From: Nyssa sinensis
Taxonomy: Eukaryota > Streptophyta > Magnoliopsida > Cornales > Nyssaceae
Reading direction: 5' to 3'
NCBI GenBank assembly: GCA_008638375.1
Contig: CM018051.1
Location: forward strand, 39,936,177 to 40,000,176
Length of the DNA stretch: 64,000 nucleotides
The translations under genes were made by a program, and so were the position numbers. Under the pieces are notes generated by a model. The model did no database searches. It was not told where the DNA came from and saw only the letters and a list, made by a program, of their open reading frames with translations. Position 1 is the stretch's first letter; each line of letters starts with the position of its first letter. Below are positions 36,360 through 47,690 of the stretch, in pieces.

Positions 36360-38150
36360 TCATCTAACGACACCCTCGTCATCCTCTCTCATGTCATCGA
36401 GACTAACAGGGAAGAGCCCCATTTTCCTCAATATCCTCACTCTCGCTCTCTACCACATGCCTTGACGCTCTGCTAGACCAAGCTGGCTGAGTGCGGGAGC
36501 TACTTGGTTGACCCTTGCTTTTCTTCTTGAGCTCTCCCCCTTGTTTCCTGCTAAGAATGCCTCTCCTTGGGGTGACCCTATCCTCGGTTCATCTTTTCAG
36601 ATGAGAAACCTGAGCAGCTTGAAAATTCATGAGTTTCAAATGCAATTTTAAAATGCAGTCAATATATGGACAGTCAAAAAAGGGCGATCATGTCCTTACA
36701 ATGTTAGAATCTGTCTAGCAAGTGGCTTTTCGCTACGACTCTACGGTGAATTGGGCAACCTTATGCTTCAGGGCCGTAATGTAGACACAAGCATCCTCAT
36801 AAATGGTCCGGGCCACCTGAATTCCCAAACAACATCTTGTGTCAATTCAAAAAAGAGAAAGACAGTGAAAAACTTAGGCAAATTAAAAATCTAAACCCAG
36901 TCAAGTGGTTAGGAGCCGGTAGTTCTTTGATAGACCCGGTTTCCCGGGATAACTCTTCCAGCCCAAAATTTTGGTCATCGGTCATCACCGATATATTGAA
37001 AGTCGAAAAAGCTTTCGGCAGCCCTATATTAGCCACTATGGTGGCGGCCTCCTGAGATGACCTATCGCTCGCACTTGGCCTCCCAGCCTTAGGTGGAGAA
37101 GGTAGACCCCTAGTCAAAGGAGGCATCAGCTCCTCCAAATAGATTATCATATAGCCGAACTGGTTGAAGAATCGTTGCATGGCCACCCCCTCATAAAGCT
37201 CTAAAAAGTCAGGGTCGGAGTGAAACGAGTCTAAATCTCTCATATTGGTTGGGGGTGATATAGGCAGAAAGAGCTGCGCAGCCGTATCTACTTGGCGAAT
37301 CACTTTCTCGCCCAAGTAATATACTCTCTCAAAAAGGCCTTCTAAAATCAAGCACCGGCGCTGCTATCCCAATACTCTGCTCCACTGAGAATAGGACCAT
37401 CCTCTAAGGATTCCATTGGATCTGTCATAAATGAAAAGCGTGAGTTTCTCATGTCACATATTAGCAAAATAAAATTCCAATAAATGAACTAACTGTGTCC
37501 GCTTGGAGCATGTCCAAGGCCTCTCGAAATCTCTACACTACATTCGCCCTCTAAGTGAGTCCACCTGTTCGCCTTTTGCCATCGCCACATACGGGGAAAC
37601 ATGTTATCCTTTGCCTCTACCTAATGGGTAGGGCAACAGCTGGAGGACCTTGTAGGCCCAAATCTACCCAAAATAGGAAAATCAATCAAAATGACATTTT
37701 CTCAAAAAAGGTAGTGAGGAAATTCAGAGATTCATACCTCCCAAACAATGTTGAAACCACCAAGTCCCTTGGGGACTGCCCGGGATAGTACGCTACATCC
37801 AGCTGTACAAAACAGCCATTGATGCGCCTTCCCAGTTGAAGCGCCCAAAGTTCTACACATCCTCCTAAAGTAGAGAGGCACCAAAGGTGGATAGGGTCAC
37901 TAACATTGACCAAAAGGGTTCGACCAAAGACAAAGAGCATGAAGGCTTTAGTCAACTGATCCTCCTCAAAAGCGTTACAGGCACTCCCAAAAATAAAAGT
38001 TCTCCAAGATATGCCTAAGCCGCACCACACCACCGGAGGCCAATGTAGGGTCGCCACCCTAGAAGCCAAGGAATTATCATTACCCCGACTGTGCGTTTCA
38101 CTATCTAAATATATTCGGTCACCACCAACTCGAAGGCCTATGATCATCGA
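36360..38150 (-). pseudogene. Second plant mobile domain relic (MAIN-like), minus strand
   Basis: Frames on the minus strand: about 38147-37686 carries TKAFMLFVFGRTLLVNVSD and HLWCLSTL, then shifts frame to FNWEGASMAVLYSWM and GLGGFNIVWE. This is the order of the PMD core (a hydrophobic LLxxLGxTLF block, then WGxAxLAxLYR, then GGxxxxxxW). Next comes 37351-36842 (ERVYYLGEKVIRQ; RFFNQFGYMIIYLEELMPPLTRG), then a Ser/Lys/Arg-rich tail at about 36590-36360. At least three frame breaks. It differs in sequence from the relic at 34380-35900, so it is a separate PMD lineage or gene. Confidence 0.5.
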
Positions 38151-38756
38151 GAAAGTCGAGGGGAATCAATGTTACCTCCTCGAACCAGAGGTGGAAAGTG
38201 TTGATGGTGTCCCTACCATCTCTCCGCCAGAGCATAAAGAATCTTTTGGTCCTGGTCAATGTGGACTATCCAGTCTAAAAATGACCCAAAATAGGCTTCC
38301 CTCACTTGCCATTGGCATCGGAAGGGCAAATCAGCCCACCACTCTACGATGTCTACTGTCGAGCCTCGTCCTCAAATTTCCTAAATCCGGTTGCAAGAAA
38401 TCAAAGTCAATATGTTAGAAAAGCCTTTCAAATGCCATAAGCATGCCAAACAAGCATTAATCAAATGCAAAAAAGCCAAGGCAAAGCACAAACTTGTCCA
38501 TTCAGACATTTTCGCAGGCACGTGGTATGCACCTTCCAAAAAGCACGTAGGTGAAATACCCATGCATGAATGAAATTAGATTTTCATGAAAAATGCTTTC
38601 AAAGAGTGAAAAACAAACCAAATTTATCAAGAATTAACTCAAAAATCTCAAAACTAATCAGGAGAAAACTCAAGAAAATCCATACTTAGCCATTACCGGT
38701 ACTGGATACTAGGACTCATAGTTGGTCAATTCTGAATGTAGTATCCTTTGGACAAT
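38151..38756. other. Unassigned DNA before a solo LTR
   Basis: No gene recognised. It probably includes the leader of the minus-strand PMD relic. Base composition is less AT-biased than the spacers to the left. The sequence continues beyond the inserted solo LTR at 41653. Confidence 0.5.
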
Positions 38757-38761
38757 TATGT

Positions 38762-41647
38762 TGTCACGCCCCGAATTTTGATAAACCCGAGGAGTGAGTA
38801 AAATGAAAGAAGAAAATTAAGTGAAAGGTCATTAAGGTGGATTTAGTTGATTATGCATTCATTCCCCTATGTTTTTCCCAAAATTAGAAATGAAGACTTG
38901 TTATTTAACTTAACTAAAATGGTCTCCTAATGTCATTCAAACATCCATTCCAATTAATGTTCAAAATAGTTTAAGTCATATTAAAAAATGGCTCCCAAAA
39001 TAACCCCAAAGTCTCTCTAAACAAGCCTTGAAATAATGGCCCAAATGGGCCCCGAATGCCCTAGTACATAGGCCAAGAATGGCTTAAGAAGTCCACCAAA
39101 AATTGTCTAAGGAAGAGGCCTAAACATGGCTCATGTAAGTGGCCAAACATGGCCCCAAAAGGTGGCCAACCATGGCCCAAAAGGGTGGCCAAAGTGGCCC
39201 AAAAGGGTGGCCAAACATGGCCAAAAGGTTGGCCAAACATGGCCCAACAGAGTGCCCAAACATGGTCCAAAAAGATGCCCAAACATGGCTAAAAAATGTG
39301 GCCAATGGGGCAGGTATCAAGGGGTGTCAGGGGCTGTGTCATGACAAGGCAGCAGGGCTGTAGTGGCGCACACAGGCAAGGCATGTCATGTTCAGGCAAG
39401 CCAGCGGGCAGGTGCAGGGCGCGCAAGCACGCACGCGCGGGTGCGTGGCTGGGCAGTGGCTACTGTAGCAACTGCAACCTGTTTTCCCATTTCTTTGCAT
39501 TTTCACTATAGCTGGCTACGATTGAATCTCTCTGTCCAACAGCCAATTTTTTTCTGTTTTTCAAATTTTTTTCCCAAGTTTTTAAGGCTACTTTTCCCCC
39601 ATGTTTAGCCCACTACTTCAAGGTTTTCAACCCCCCATTTGTTGGCACTTTTCTCACCTATTTAAGGGCGTTTTATACACCAAACTAATCTTTAATTTTT
39701 CTAAAATTTTGACATAGCCCCCTTTGTTTTCTAAGTCTTTTTTCCCACCTAATATTCATGATACATCATACAATCAATGATTTACACATTTCGATCCTCA
39801 CTCAATGGCCACAATTCATAGAAATTAAATATACATTCATTTCCTTCAACATATATACATGTAAGGCACATTAAATAAATATATCCTACATGTCATTTGG
39901 GATTAAGCCCTTACATTACAAATTTGGCCCAAGGCCTATAGTCCACCATGCTTCCAAATTAAAACACAAGTCCTTTGGGCTTTTAGCCCATACCTACAAA
40001 ATATGCCCCTAAGGGCCAAATATGCTTCACAATCTACTTCCTCCCCCAGTGCTCCAACGACTTCATCGAGTCTCAAGTACCCGGGGTCTCGTTTGAAATA
40101 TGATATCTCATAAATGGGTCAACTCAACTGCTGGTATGACATGATGCTAATGCTAGCAACAAATTTAAGGCGTAGCATGTGCGAGTGTACATTTTCAAGC
40201 TATACATACCCCCCCATTCATCAATGCAATGCAAAGGTGATATGCATGACACACATGCAAACTTTATGCCACACCCATGTCTCGCTTTACGACCCTTCCC
40301 CGTTGGAACGAGTACCAATCGTATGTTTCACTTCACGGTCCGTCCCCCTTGGAATGAGTACCAATGGCCAATTTTAGGTTTTTCACCACAAGATCTACAC
40401 CCTCATAATGCATAGCACCAAAGTGCTCAACTCACGTTATGCTTCCAAGGATTTACATTATGCCAACATGCCTTGACTTTGTTCTTATGCAATTCAATGA
40501 AACCTTTCATAAACACATGGAACATGCCTTTGATAATTCATTAAACTTAAAGCAACTTAACCTTTGAATCATAAAGCTTTATCTACATGAACCTAACATG
40601 CAATCCAATCAATTTCATATATAAACACATTACATATTTACAACCTTAACAATTTCTCAAGATTCACAAAACACATAAAGTACTAACACATTGAATAAAT
40701 CATAACTCTCAAACCACAAGAGTTTCTCTACATGAACATAAGCTAAAATATAATAATCCAACATATATGCAAGGTACACCTTCATCATGGTAACAAATTG
40801 TCAAGAAACTCAAAGAACACAAAAGTACCTAAACTACCACTCTAAGTTTTCAAAGCAACTATCACCTAAGTGGTTTTCCACCATCAAGTAAACACCTAAA
40901 TCACTTAGCCAACATATAGAAAGGCAAAGAAACTTAAATCTATTCCTAACTTAGCAAGATATCATACCAAAAAGGGTTTTTCTCAACCCTTGGGAGTTGT
41001 GTTTTCTGCACATCCGAACTGATCGGTGAGAATATAACTCTTGGCGTGGTGAACAACTTCCTAGAAGGAAGTCTTGCAAGAATCTTGGCCTAGGAGTGTG
41101 TTTTGGTGACTTAAAGATTGGAAAACCTAAGTTTTCTCTTCACTTTTTCTCCCCTGCGCGAGTTCTGCTCTTTCTCCAGAACAACATGTAATTTTTAATA
41201 CTAAGGGACTGTATTTATACTAAAGGAGCAAAAGGGCAAAATGACTTTTTTGCCCTTAATGAATCCGGAACCCCGTTACACTACAACCCGTCCTGAAATG
41301 CCTCAATTCGACATTTTGCTTTAGTCAAAGTTATTAAAATTATTTTAAATAAAAATTTTTAAAACAAATTATTTTCGCCTACGGCTGGGTTTGGCCGGTT
41401 CCACCCGGGCCACTCGGGATGCCCTTTTGATCCTTTTTTGAAACTGTCTACAAATAGGCTCAAATATTTATAGGAGGTGTAGTTTAACATTATAATCGTA
41501 TTTCTCTTCTATGTCATACTCAAAATATGCTTCTAAACATGACTTATAGCTAAATGATGTATATGTAGTGCCCTACTAGCAAATGATGCATGAATAGTGC
41601 CCTACAGCAAAAACGAAAAACTTATCCTCATTTTTTAGATCTCTACA
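38762..41647 (-). mobile_element. Solo LTR, Ty3/Gypsy type, perfect TATGT target duplication
   Basis: On the minus strand it runs TGTAGAGATCTAAAAAATG..TTCGGGGCGTGACA. The flanks TATGT at 38757-38761 and 41648-41652 are identical. Length 2,886 bases. There is no internal coding region. It contains a 23-base minisatellite at 39118-39308. Its end resembles those of the LTRs at 11496, 42147 and 47691, so it is a related but distinct family. Confidence 0.82.
39118..39308. repeat. 23-bp minisatellite in a solo LTR
   Basis: About eight tandem units close to GGCCAAACATGGCCCAAAAGGT, 22-23 bases each. Because 23 is not a multiple of 3 the array is open in several frames on both strands and yields repetitive Trp/Gly-rich peptides; none is a real protein. 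Confidence 0.92.
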
Positions 41648-41652
41648 TATGT

Positions 41653-42141
41653 AATCAAGTCCCAAGGGACAAATTTTATGTAATATGTATAAACTTTAAA
41701 AGTTTTAGTATGCTCTGAATATATGACATGTGTACCGTTCTAAAGAGCGGCAGTACCGGGTGGATGTGCAGAAAATATAAAAGAAGAACAAAAAGTTTTT
41801 ACACTTCTAAAATTGCAATCTTGGGAGCATCTTCAGTTGTGAGTTGGTAGGTGTTGTTTCAGGTGATGGTAGTGACAGTGTGGGTAGTGCACGATGGTGG
41901 CGGGCATGGGATTAGTGATGGTGGTTGATAGGCGGTGGCTAATATGAGTTTCTATGGTGGAGTTATTGGTAGCCGAAGTGTACGGTGGTGGTGGTGGTGT
42001 TGCGATGGTTATATAGTGGCTTGTGATGGAGAAAGAAAGGATGAGGGGGAGAAATGAGTGGTGATTTGCGGCAAACTATAGCACCATCCATGGTGGCCCA
42101 CAACCACCAAGATTGGGTCTTCAATTTCACCACAGAGAGCA
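41653..42141. other. DNA between two solo LTRs
   Basis: No gene recognised. The stretch 41860-42080 is rich in GGTGG and GATGG, like the interior of the TIR element at 18380. It continues on the other side of the next solo LTR at 45965. Confidence 0.5.
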
Positions 42142-42146
42142 ACGAT

Positions 42147-45100
42147 TATCACGACCCGAGACCCACCCTATGCGGATCTCGTGTCGCGCACCCGATTCGA
42201 CGCTGCTTGTCGAACCAAGGGTCTCAATTTGCTACACAATCAGTGCTACTAACATGCAACAACTAAAATGCGAAAGAAAATAAATAAAAGCTGCATGTGA
42301 TATATATAATGTTTACAAAATATGGAATACAAAATTTCTTAATACAACTGTTCATCCCTAAGACGTGGATAACATGGGAGAACTATAAGACTGTCTGTAT
42401 TAAGTATTACACTGCAGCTTCAAAAGCAAATGTCCACCTCCTAGCTATCAGACTCTAGGGTCTGTCCTCGATATCTGTACCTGCATAATGTTGTGTAGTA
42501 TCTGATGAGCTATGAAAACTCAGTAAGTAGTCCTTTACTCTGCCATGTGCACAAGGGTATAAAAGAATGCTAGCCAGTCAATGAATATATAACTCAATAT
42601 CAGATGATGGAAGTCAAATGATAAGGAAAAGAAACTACTATGCGAACAATGTCATACTGCTATAGTCATGAGCTATCTCAAGTATGAAATGTAAGCACTG
42701 TACTGAAAGCTGTAAAATCTCATGATCATTCAATAACAACATAACATGATCAAGCTATGAATATCAACAATAAAAGATAGTGATATCAACTAAAACTGAG
42801 ATGCACTGGTGCTGGTGGGGTCCGGCTACCCCTTGAGCTCATATTCAGTTCCAGTTGGCTGTATAAATATTCAGTTCCCATTCGGGCTGTATGAATATTT
42901 AGTTCCAGTCGGCTGTATGAATATTGTTCTGTGTACACTGTGACTGTACTTCCCATGCCTCGCATAGCAACGTAGTAAATGTTCCACTTGGAACCTGGAC
43001 CCGAAGGTCCTAAATAGCATCAGAATGGATATGTGACTGAGCACAAATCCGGCACTAATAATATATCAGGATCACGCTATCTTCCATGAGGAGTATAGTG
43101 GAATCATAACTGATTCTAGGCAATCTGACGTAACAATAATTTTCGAGGCTACGGTTACTAGACTGCTTTGAATAAAACTGTCTAGCCCTCACGGCCCTAG
43201 GTACAAGTGTACATAAAGAAATTTGTGCACAAGTGTACAATCATGATCAAGATATATATAGAAATCAATAACTGTCTCCCATATGATAGGGCAATATCAA
43301 TGTGGCTAAATAAATATTGGTGTGGATGTATAGAGTACGAAAGTAATATATGTACAAGAACTGTGACATGGCTTGGAATGTAACACATGCAGAGATCGAA
43401 TTTTACTTACCTCTTTCTGTATCTGTCTAGAAGGTCAAACCGCCTTCTCCTTGTCTCTCGGTATTCCTATGATTCAAGAAACTCATCTCAGTCTATGTAT
43501 ACATATTTAACTCATGCTATTCATCAATTTTTATGCCTCTTTACTATTGGTATTCATTTTACTCGAATAGACTCTACTATTGAATCCGGAATGTCGAACA
43601 AAGTCGATTTTGGCTTTCGCGGAATTCAATTTGGACTTCTGTACTAAAAAGGGCAAAATGGTCATTTTACACTTTTGGGGTATTTTATTCTTTTTCGGGA
43701 CTCCGTATCGTAAAACGGACCTCACCATCGGACTCAGAATATCTGAGATAATAAATTTTGACTATTTATTTGCCTCGTTTGGACTTCGTTTGACCTATAT
43801 TTGAATTAGGGGTGTTATTGCAAAAATTTATATTTTATAAATTTTTCTGTTTGGGCCTTAGTGAAATTTCCTAAACTTCCTGGGGTCAAAGTGGAATTTC
43901 CCTAAGTTTCGGTCTGAACCAGTGGGTTCACGGCTAGAAACCCTAAACCGGTCTAATCCTCCTCTGAACAACCGGTTCAGTATACCTCTAAGAACCGGAA
44001 TGAGATATCCCCTTAGTCTACCTTATCCACGGTTCGGTTACACCCAAACCCAATTTCAATTTCCTATCCCTACAGCCAAACAAGCCAAATTCCATTAAAT
44101 TTTAATTTTAAAACGACACAATATCACTGCCCGTTTATTTTCGATCGGGTCCCGACCTGGATCCAACCCGTGACCCGAAACATGAACCCGAACCAACAGT
44201 ATCATCTTCCTCGTTTTTTCGGTGTAGCTCCGGTAGGTTTCCGTCGCCATCTCCGGCGACGGCGACCGGATTCCGATCATTTTTAAGGGTTTTTTAAATG
44301 TTGTCCTCTACAGTTTTTCATAAGGATCTCATATCTAGTCTTAAATTTAAGTTTCATTCATTAAATCTTCACGAATCAGCCATGAACCGTAGCTCCGGCC
44401 AAATGAAAAATTCTGATTTCGCGTTTGGTTTCTCACTGTTTTTCCCTAATTCTTTTTCTATTTTCTTTCTGCATCTTATAGGGAAATTTCTAGGCAACTA
44501 AATCAAAGTTTTATACATAAAATATCAATGATCTTCAAAACCGATCAAGGCCTGTAAATGGGATTTTTCACTGGTTTTTAAACCTTTTAAAGCGATTCTT
44601 TTTGCTAAATGATCCTAGTTATATGCTGATTAAGATCCTACCCTTAAACTCAAGATTTCATGCTTAAAAAAAAAATAAAAACAAAACGACCCACTCACCT
44701 ATATTTTTTGAGTTTTCTTGGTTGCAGGTCCCCTCTTCTTCTCTTGCTCCCTTTTGGCTTGCCTCTGGTTCTTCCCAAATCAATTTCCTCAACTTTTGAG
44801 ACACTCACAGTTCTGAATCTTTCTGTTTTCTCTCTTCCCGTAACATGTATATATATATATATATATATATTTATAAATATACCATATACACATGCACAGT
44901 CCACCGCCCCTGTCCTCTCTTTCCTCTCGGTTCCTCCCCCTTCTAAAGCCCATTTTCTTGACCTAGTGTTCTGATTTCTCTCTGCTAAATGCAGGTTGCA
45001 TTTATGGCTTGGAGACTTGTATTATATATATGTACATTATATTCACACACACATAACACACACACACACACATATACACCAGCCGACACACACATATATT

Positions 45101-45959
45101 TATATGCATGCACTTGCTGCATGCCTCACTCCTTTCCTTCCTTCCTTTATTTCCTTTTCTTTTCTTTCTAATTCCTTATATATATATATATATATATGTA
45201 CACATATATATGTATAATACATCATGTTATACACATATATATACATATAAAATACATATTTTATACGTGTATATATATCCATATGTAGGCATATAAATCT
45301 ATTTTTAGTCATATATACATACACTCATTTTGAACGGGCCACACAGATACGTACATGTATGCATGCATGGGTTTGCGTGCGTGCACGCATTTCGAGGCAT
45401 AATTCTGTGTCCCTCGGGTTTATTTGTGGAAATACTCTTGAACACCCAGGGTTACTCAAAACTACTTCTCGTATATTTTTAATATCGAAATTACTTCATT
45501 TATAACTCTCGCTATCTATCTCGAACTTCGTGCCAATTACTGTATAATATTTATTGTGATGCTTTGTATATATATCGGGTATTATTTTCATTGGCTCTGT
45601 GTATTTGTACTTGGCTTTTCTTAATCTCATAATTTTCTGAGATTATAATTTTTGCTGATTACCTCGGTAATCATACCTATCATTGTAGATTGCTTATTAA
45701 AATAATTTGATATATCTTGGGGTTTATTATTCTCGGTCTGAATCGGTCTCGGTTTGTTCTTGATATTATGATCAATGCTGAGTCAAAGCTTGGTATTATT
45801 ATTTGACCTTTTTAGATAAAATGAAATTATTTTATTTATTCGGAACTCATGTTCGGTTATAACCGGTATTATGCTACTCGACCCATCTTATCTCGATTTA
45901 CGTGTACTTGACTGGGTCTACCTCAGCATAAGTGCCACATCCCGGGTCGGGATATTACA
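42147..45959 (-). mobile_element. Solo LTR related to the complete Tekay element, perfect ACGAT target duplication
   Basis: Minus strand: TGTAATATCCCGACCCGGG..CCGCATAGGGTGGGTCTCGGGTCGTGATA. The start and end are close to those of the LTR at 47691 (TGTAATACCCCGACCCG..GTGGGTTTTGGGTCGTGACA). Flanks ACGAT at 42142-42146 and 45960-45964 are identical. Length 3,813 bases. Inner parts also match, for example the motif for CCTCACCATCGGACTCAGAAT near 43720 is the complement of the GAGTCCAATGGTGAGG-type repeats of the complete element. The terminal CA became TA. Microsatellites lie at about 44847-44870 and 45040-45200. Confidence 0.9.
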
Positions 45960-45964
45960 ACGAT

Positions 45965-47685
45965 CACTGGAACATACTTTGGTCCAAGAGCTATCGTTAT
46001 GACCTTCTTACAAGTCTACAGCCCATAGCACCTCCTCACATTATAAGCTCCTAGGAACATACTTTGGTCTAAATTGTACAGTCTAGTGACAAGTGACACC
46101 ACCAATGATCACCGTCGTGGAAAGATTTGGCTAGCTTAATCCTCAACCTCCATGAGAGGCTGAATTTTAGAGATTTCAACAGAGAATTTTGTTCGATTTT
46201 GTTAATCAGATTATAAAAGTTCTTCACTGTTGGGTTTTGTTTTGTCAACAAAGAATTTTTTATTATATTTGTTAATCAAATTATAAATTTTAATTTTCTC
46301 CTTTCTCTCCCATTTTTTTTTCTTTTGCTCCAAATTATGCTCTAATATAGAGGAATGTGTCTGTGATTTTGGGGCTTTTCGATGGCCAATTTATGGAAGT
46401 TGGACTGGTGGCCATTAGGTGGCTCACACGGTGGTTGTGGTAGTGATCTTTAGGCTTCTCCTTAAATGATTGAAATTAGTTAATGGCATTAGGGCATCAC
46501 AGTTAGCCATTTGCAATGGCGCATTGTGTAGTGGAGAACTAAAATTTCTTGATTGGTACTTGGTTGAAAATAGCATTTGTGTCAACAATGATTGGAGGTT
46601 CAATGGATTTGATCATGATCAAAATCAGGTTATGGATGGATCGGGTCCCTCAGTTTTATTTTTTAGAGAGAACTTGATCTTGTGGGAGAGTTCATGGTGG
46701 TTAGTTGAGGAGGTATGAGAGATAAAAGAAGAGTGAGAGACTTTGTGAGGGATGATAATGGTCTATGCATTGAGATGTAAAAGCGGGCTCTTGCATTTGG
46801 GTAATTTTGTTTTTGGATTTGCAAAGTTACATATGCATAAGAGATACCGGCATATGAAGTGGCATGGGAGTTATGAAACAAAGTGAAATACAAATGTTTA
46901 ATGTATTTATGTAACCTGGGGTAATTAAGAAATTTTTACAATGTTTTTATTTTTACAGAGAATTTTTGGTTAGACAGAGAATTTTAGATCGGACAAAGAG
47001 TTTTTAGACAATGAAAAACACAAATTTTTCTATCAAAACTTTCTATGCAATATAGATTTTGTTTGATAGATCTCGATTTTTAGAATCCAATTATATAATT
47101 TTTTATGAAAAATAAATTTATATATTAAAACTTATTTAATTTTATAGTTTCAAAAACAAAAAAAGATGAGATGGCAAAGGCTGGGCCAGGTTAGGCGCAA
47201 CGAACTATATTTCTTCATGTTTTACAGGGAAAGGTATTTTTTTCAATAAAATAGTTAGGGACTTTTGTGGTTAAAATATTTTAGTTGAACTTTAGGCTAA
47301 TTAAATATTTTATAAGGGACCTATTATTGAATCTCCTAAAATTAAAACTTATTATATTATATAAATTTGAAATATATAATATTTAATATGATATATAAAA
47401 AATTAATATATATATTTTATATCTAATTAGATTGAATCATTAAGAGAATCAGATGAATAGATCAAATTCAGATCTATTAACTATACATAATTATATATTT
47501 TTTGATAGGGCAGTTAAAAACATTATTTAAAGATAACATAATTATTAATTGAATAAACACAAATATTTATAAAAATATATGCATATGTATATATATATAT
47601 ATACACACACATATCTCATATATATATATAAGCATATACATATATAAATATTTATACAAGTAATAAAAAAGGACAAATTTGGTGC
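45965..47685. other. Unassigned AT-rich DNA left of the complete element
   Basis: No gene recognised. GGAACATACTTTGGTC occurs twice (about 45969 and 46054). The stretch 46380-46700 is G-rich with GGTGG motifs. AT-rich thereafter, with (TA)n near 47580-47640. Confidence 0.55.
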
Positions 47686-47690
47686 ACTCT

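Noticed and set aside
24801..38756. Idea that the Tat element is complete with a 3' LTR in the window
   Set aside because: No second copy of the LTR start (TGTAGACACTGTATTTTG) or of its minisatellite was found to the right, so only a truncated or rearranged copy can be claimed.
39061..39363. Overlapping Trp/Gly-rich open frames on both strands
   Set aside because: Produced by a 23-base minisatellite that stays open in several frames; no protein family resembles them.
46054..46700. Possible host gene fragment between the solo LTR and the Tekay element
   Set aside because: Short open frames only, no splice-linked coding pattern and no motif; the GGTGG-rich text resembles element interiors seen elsewhere in the window.
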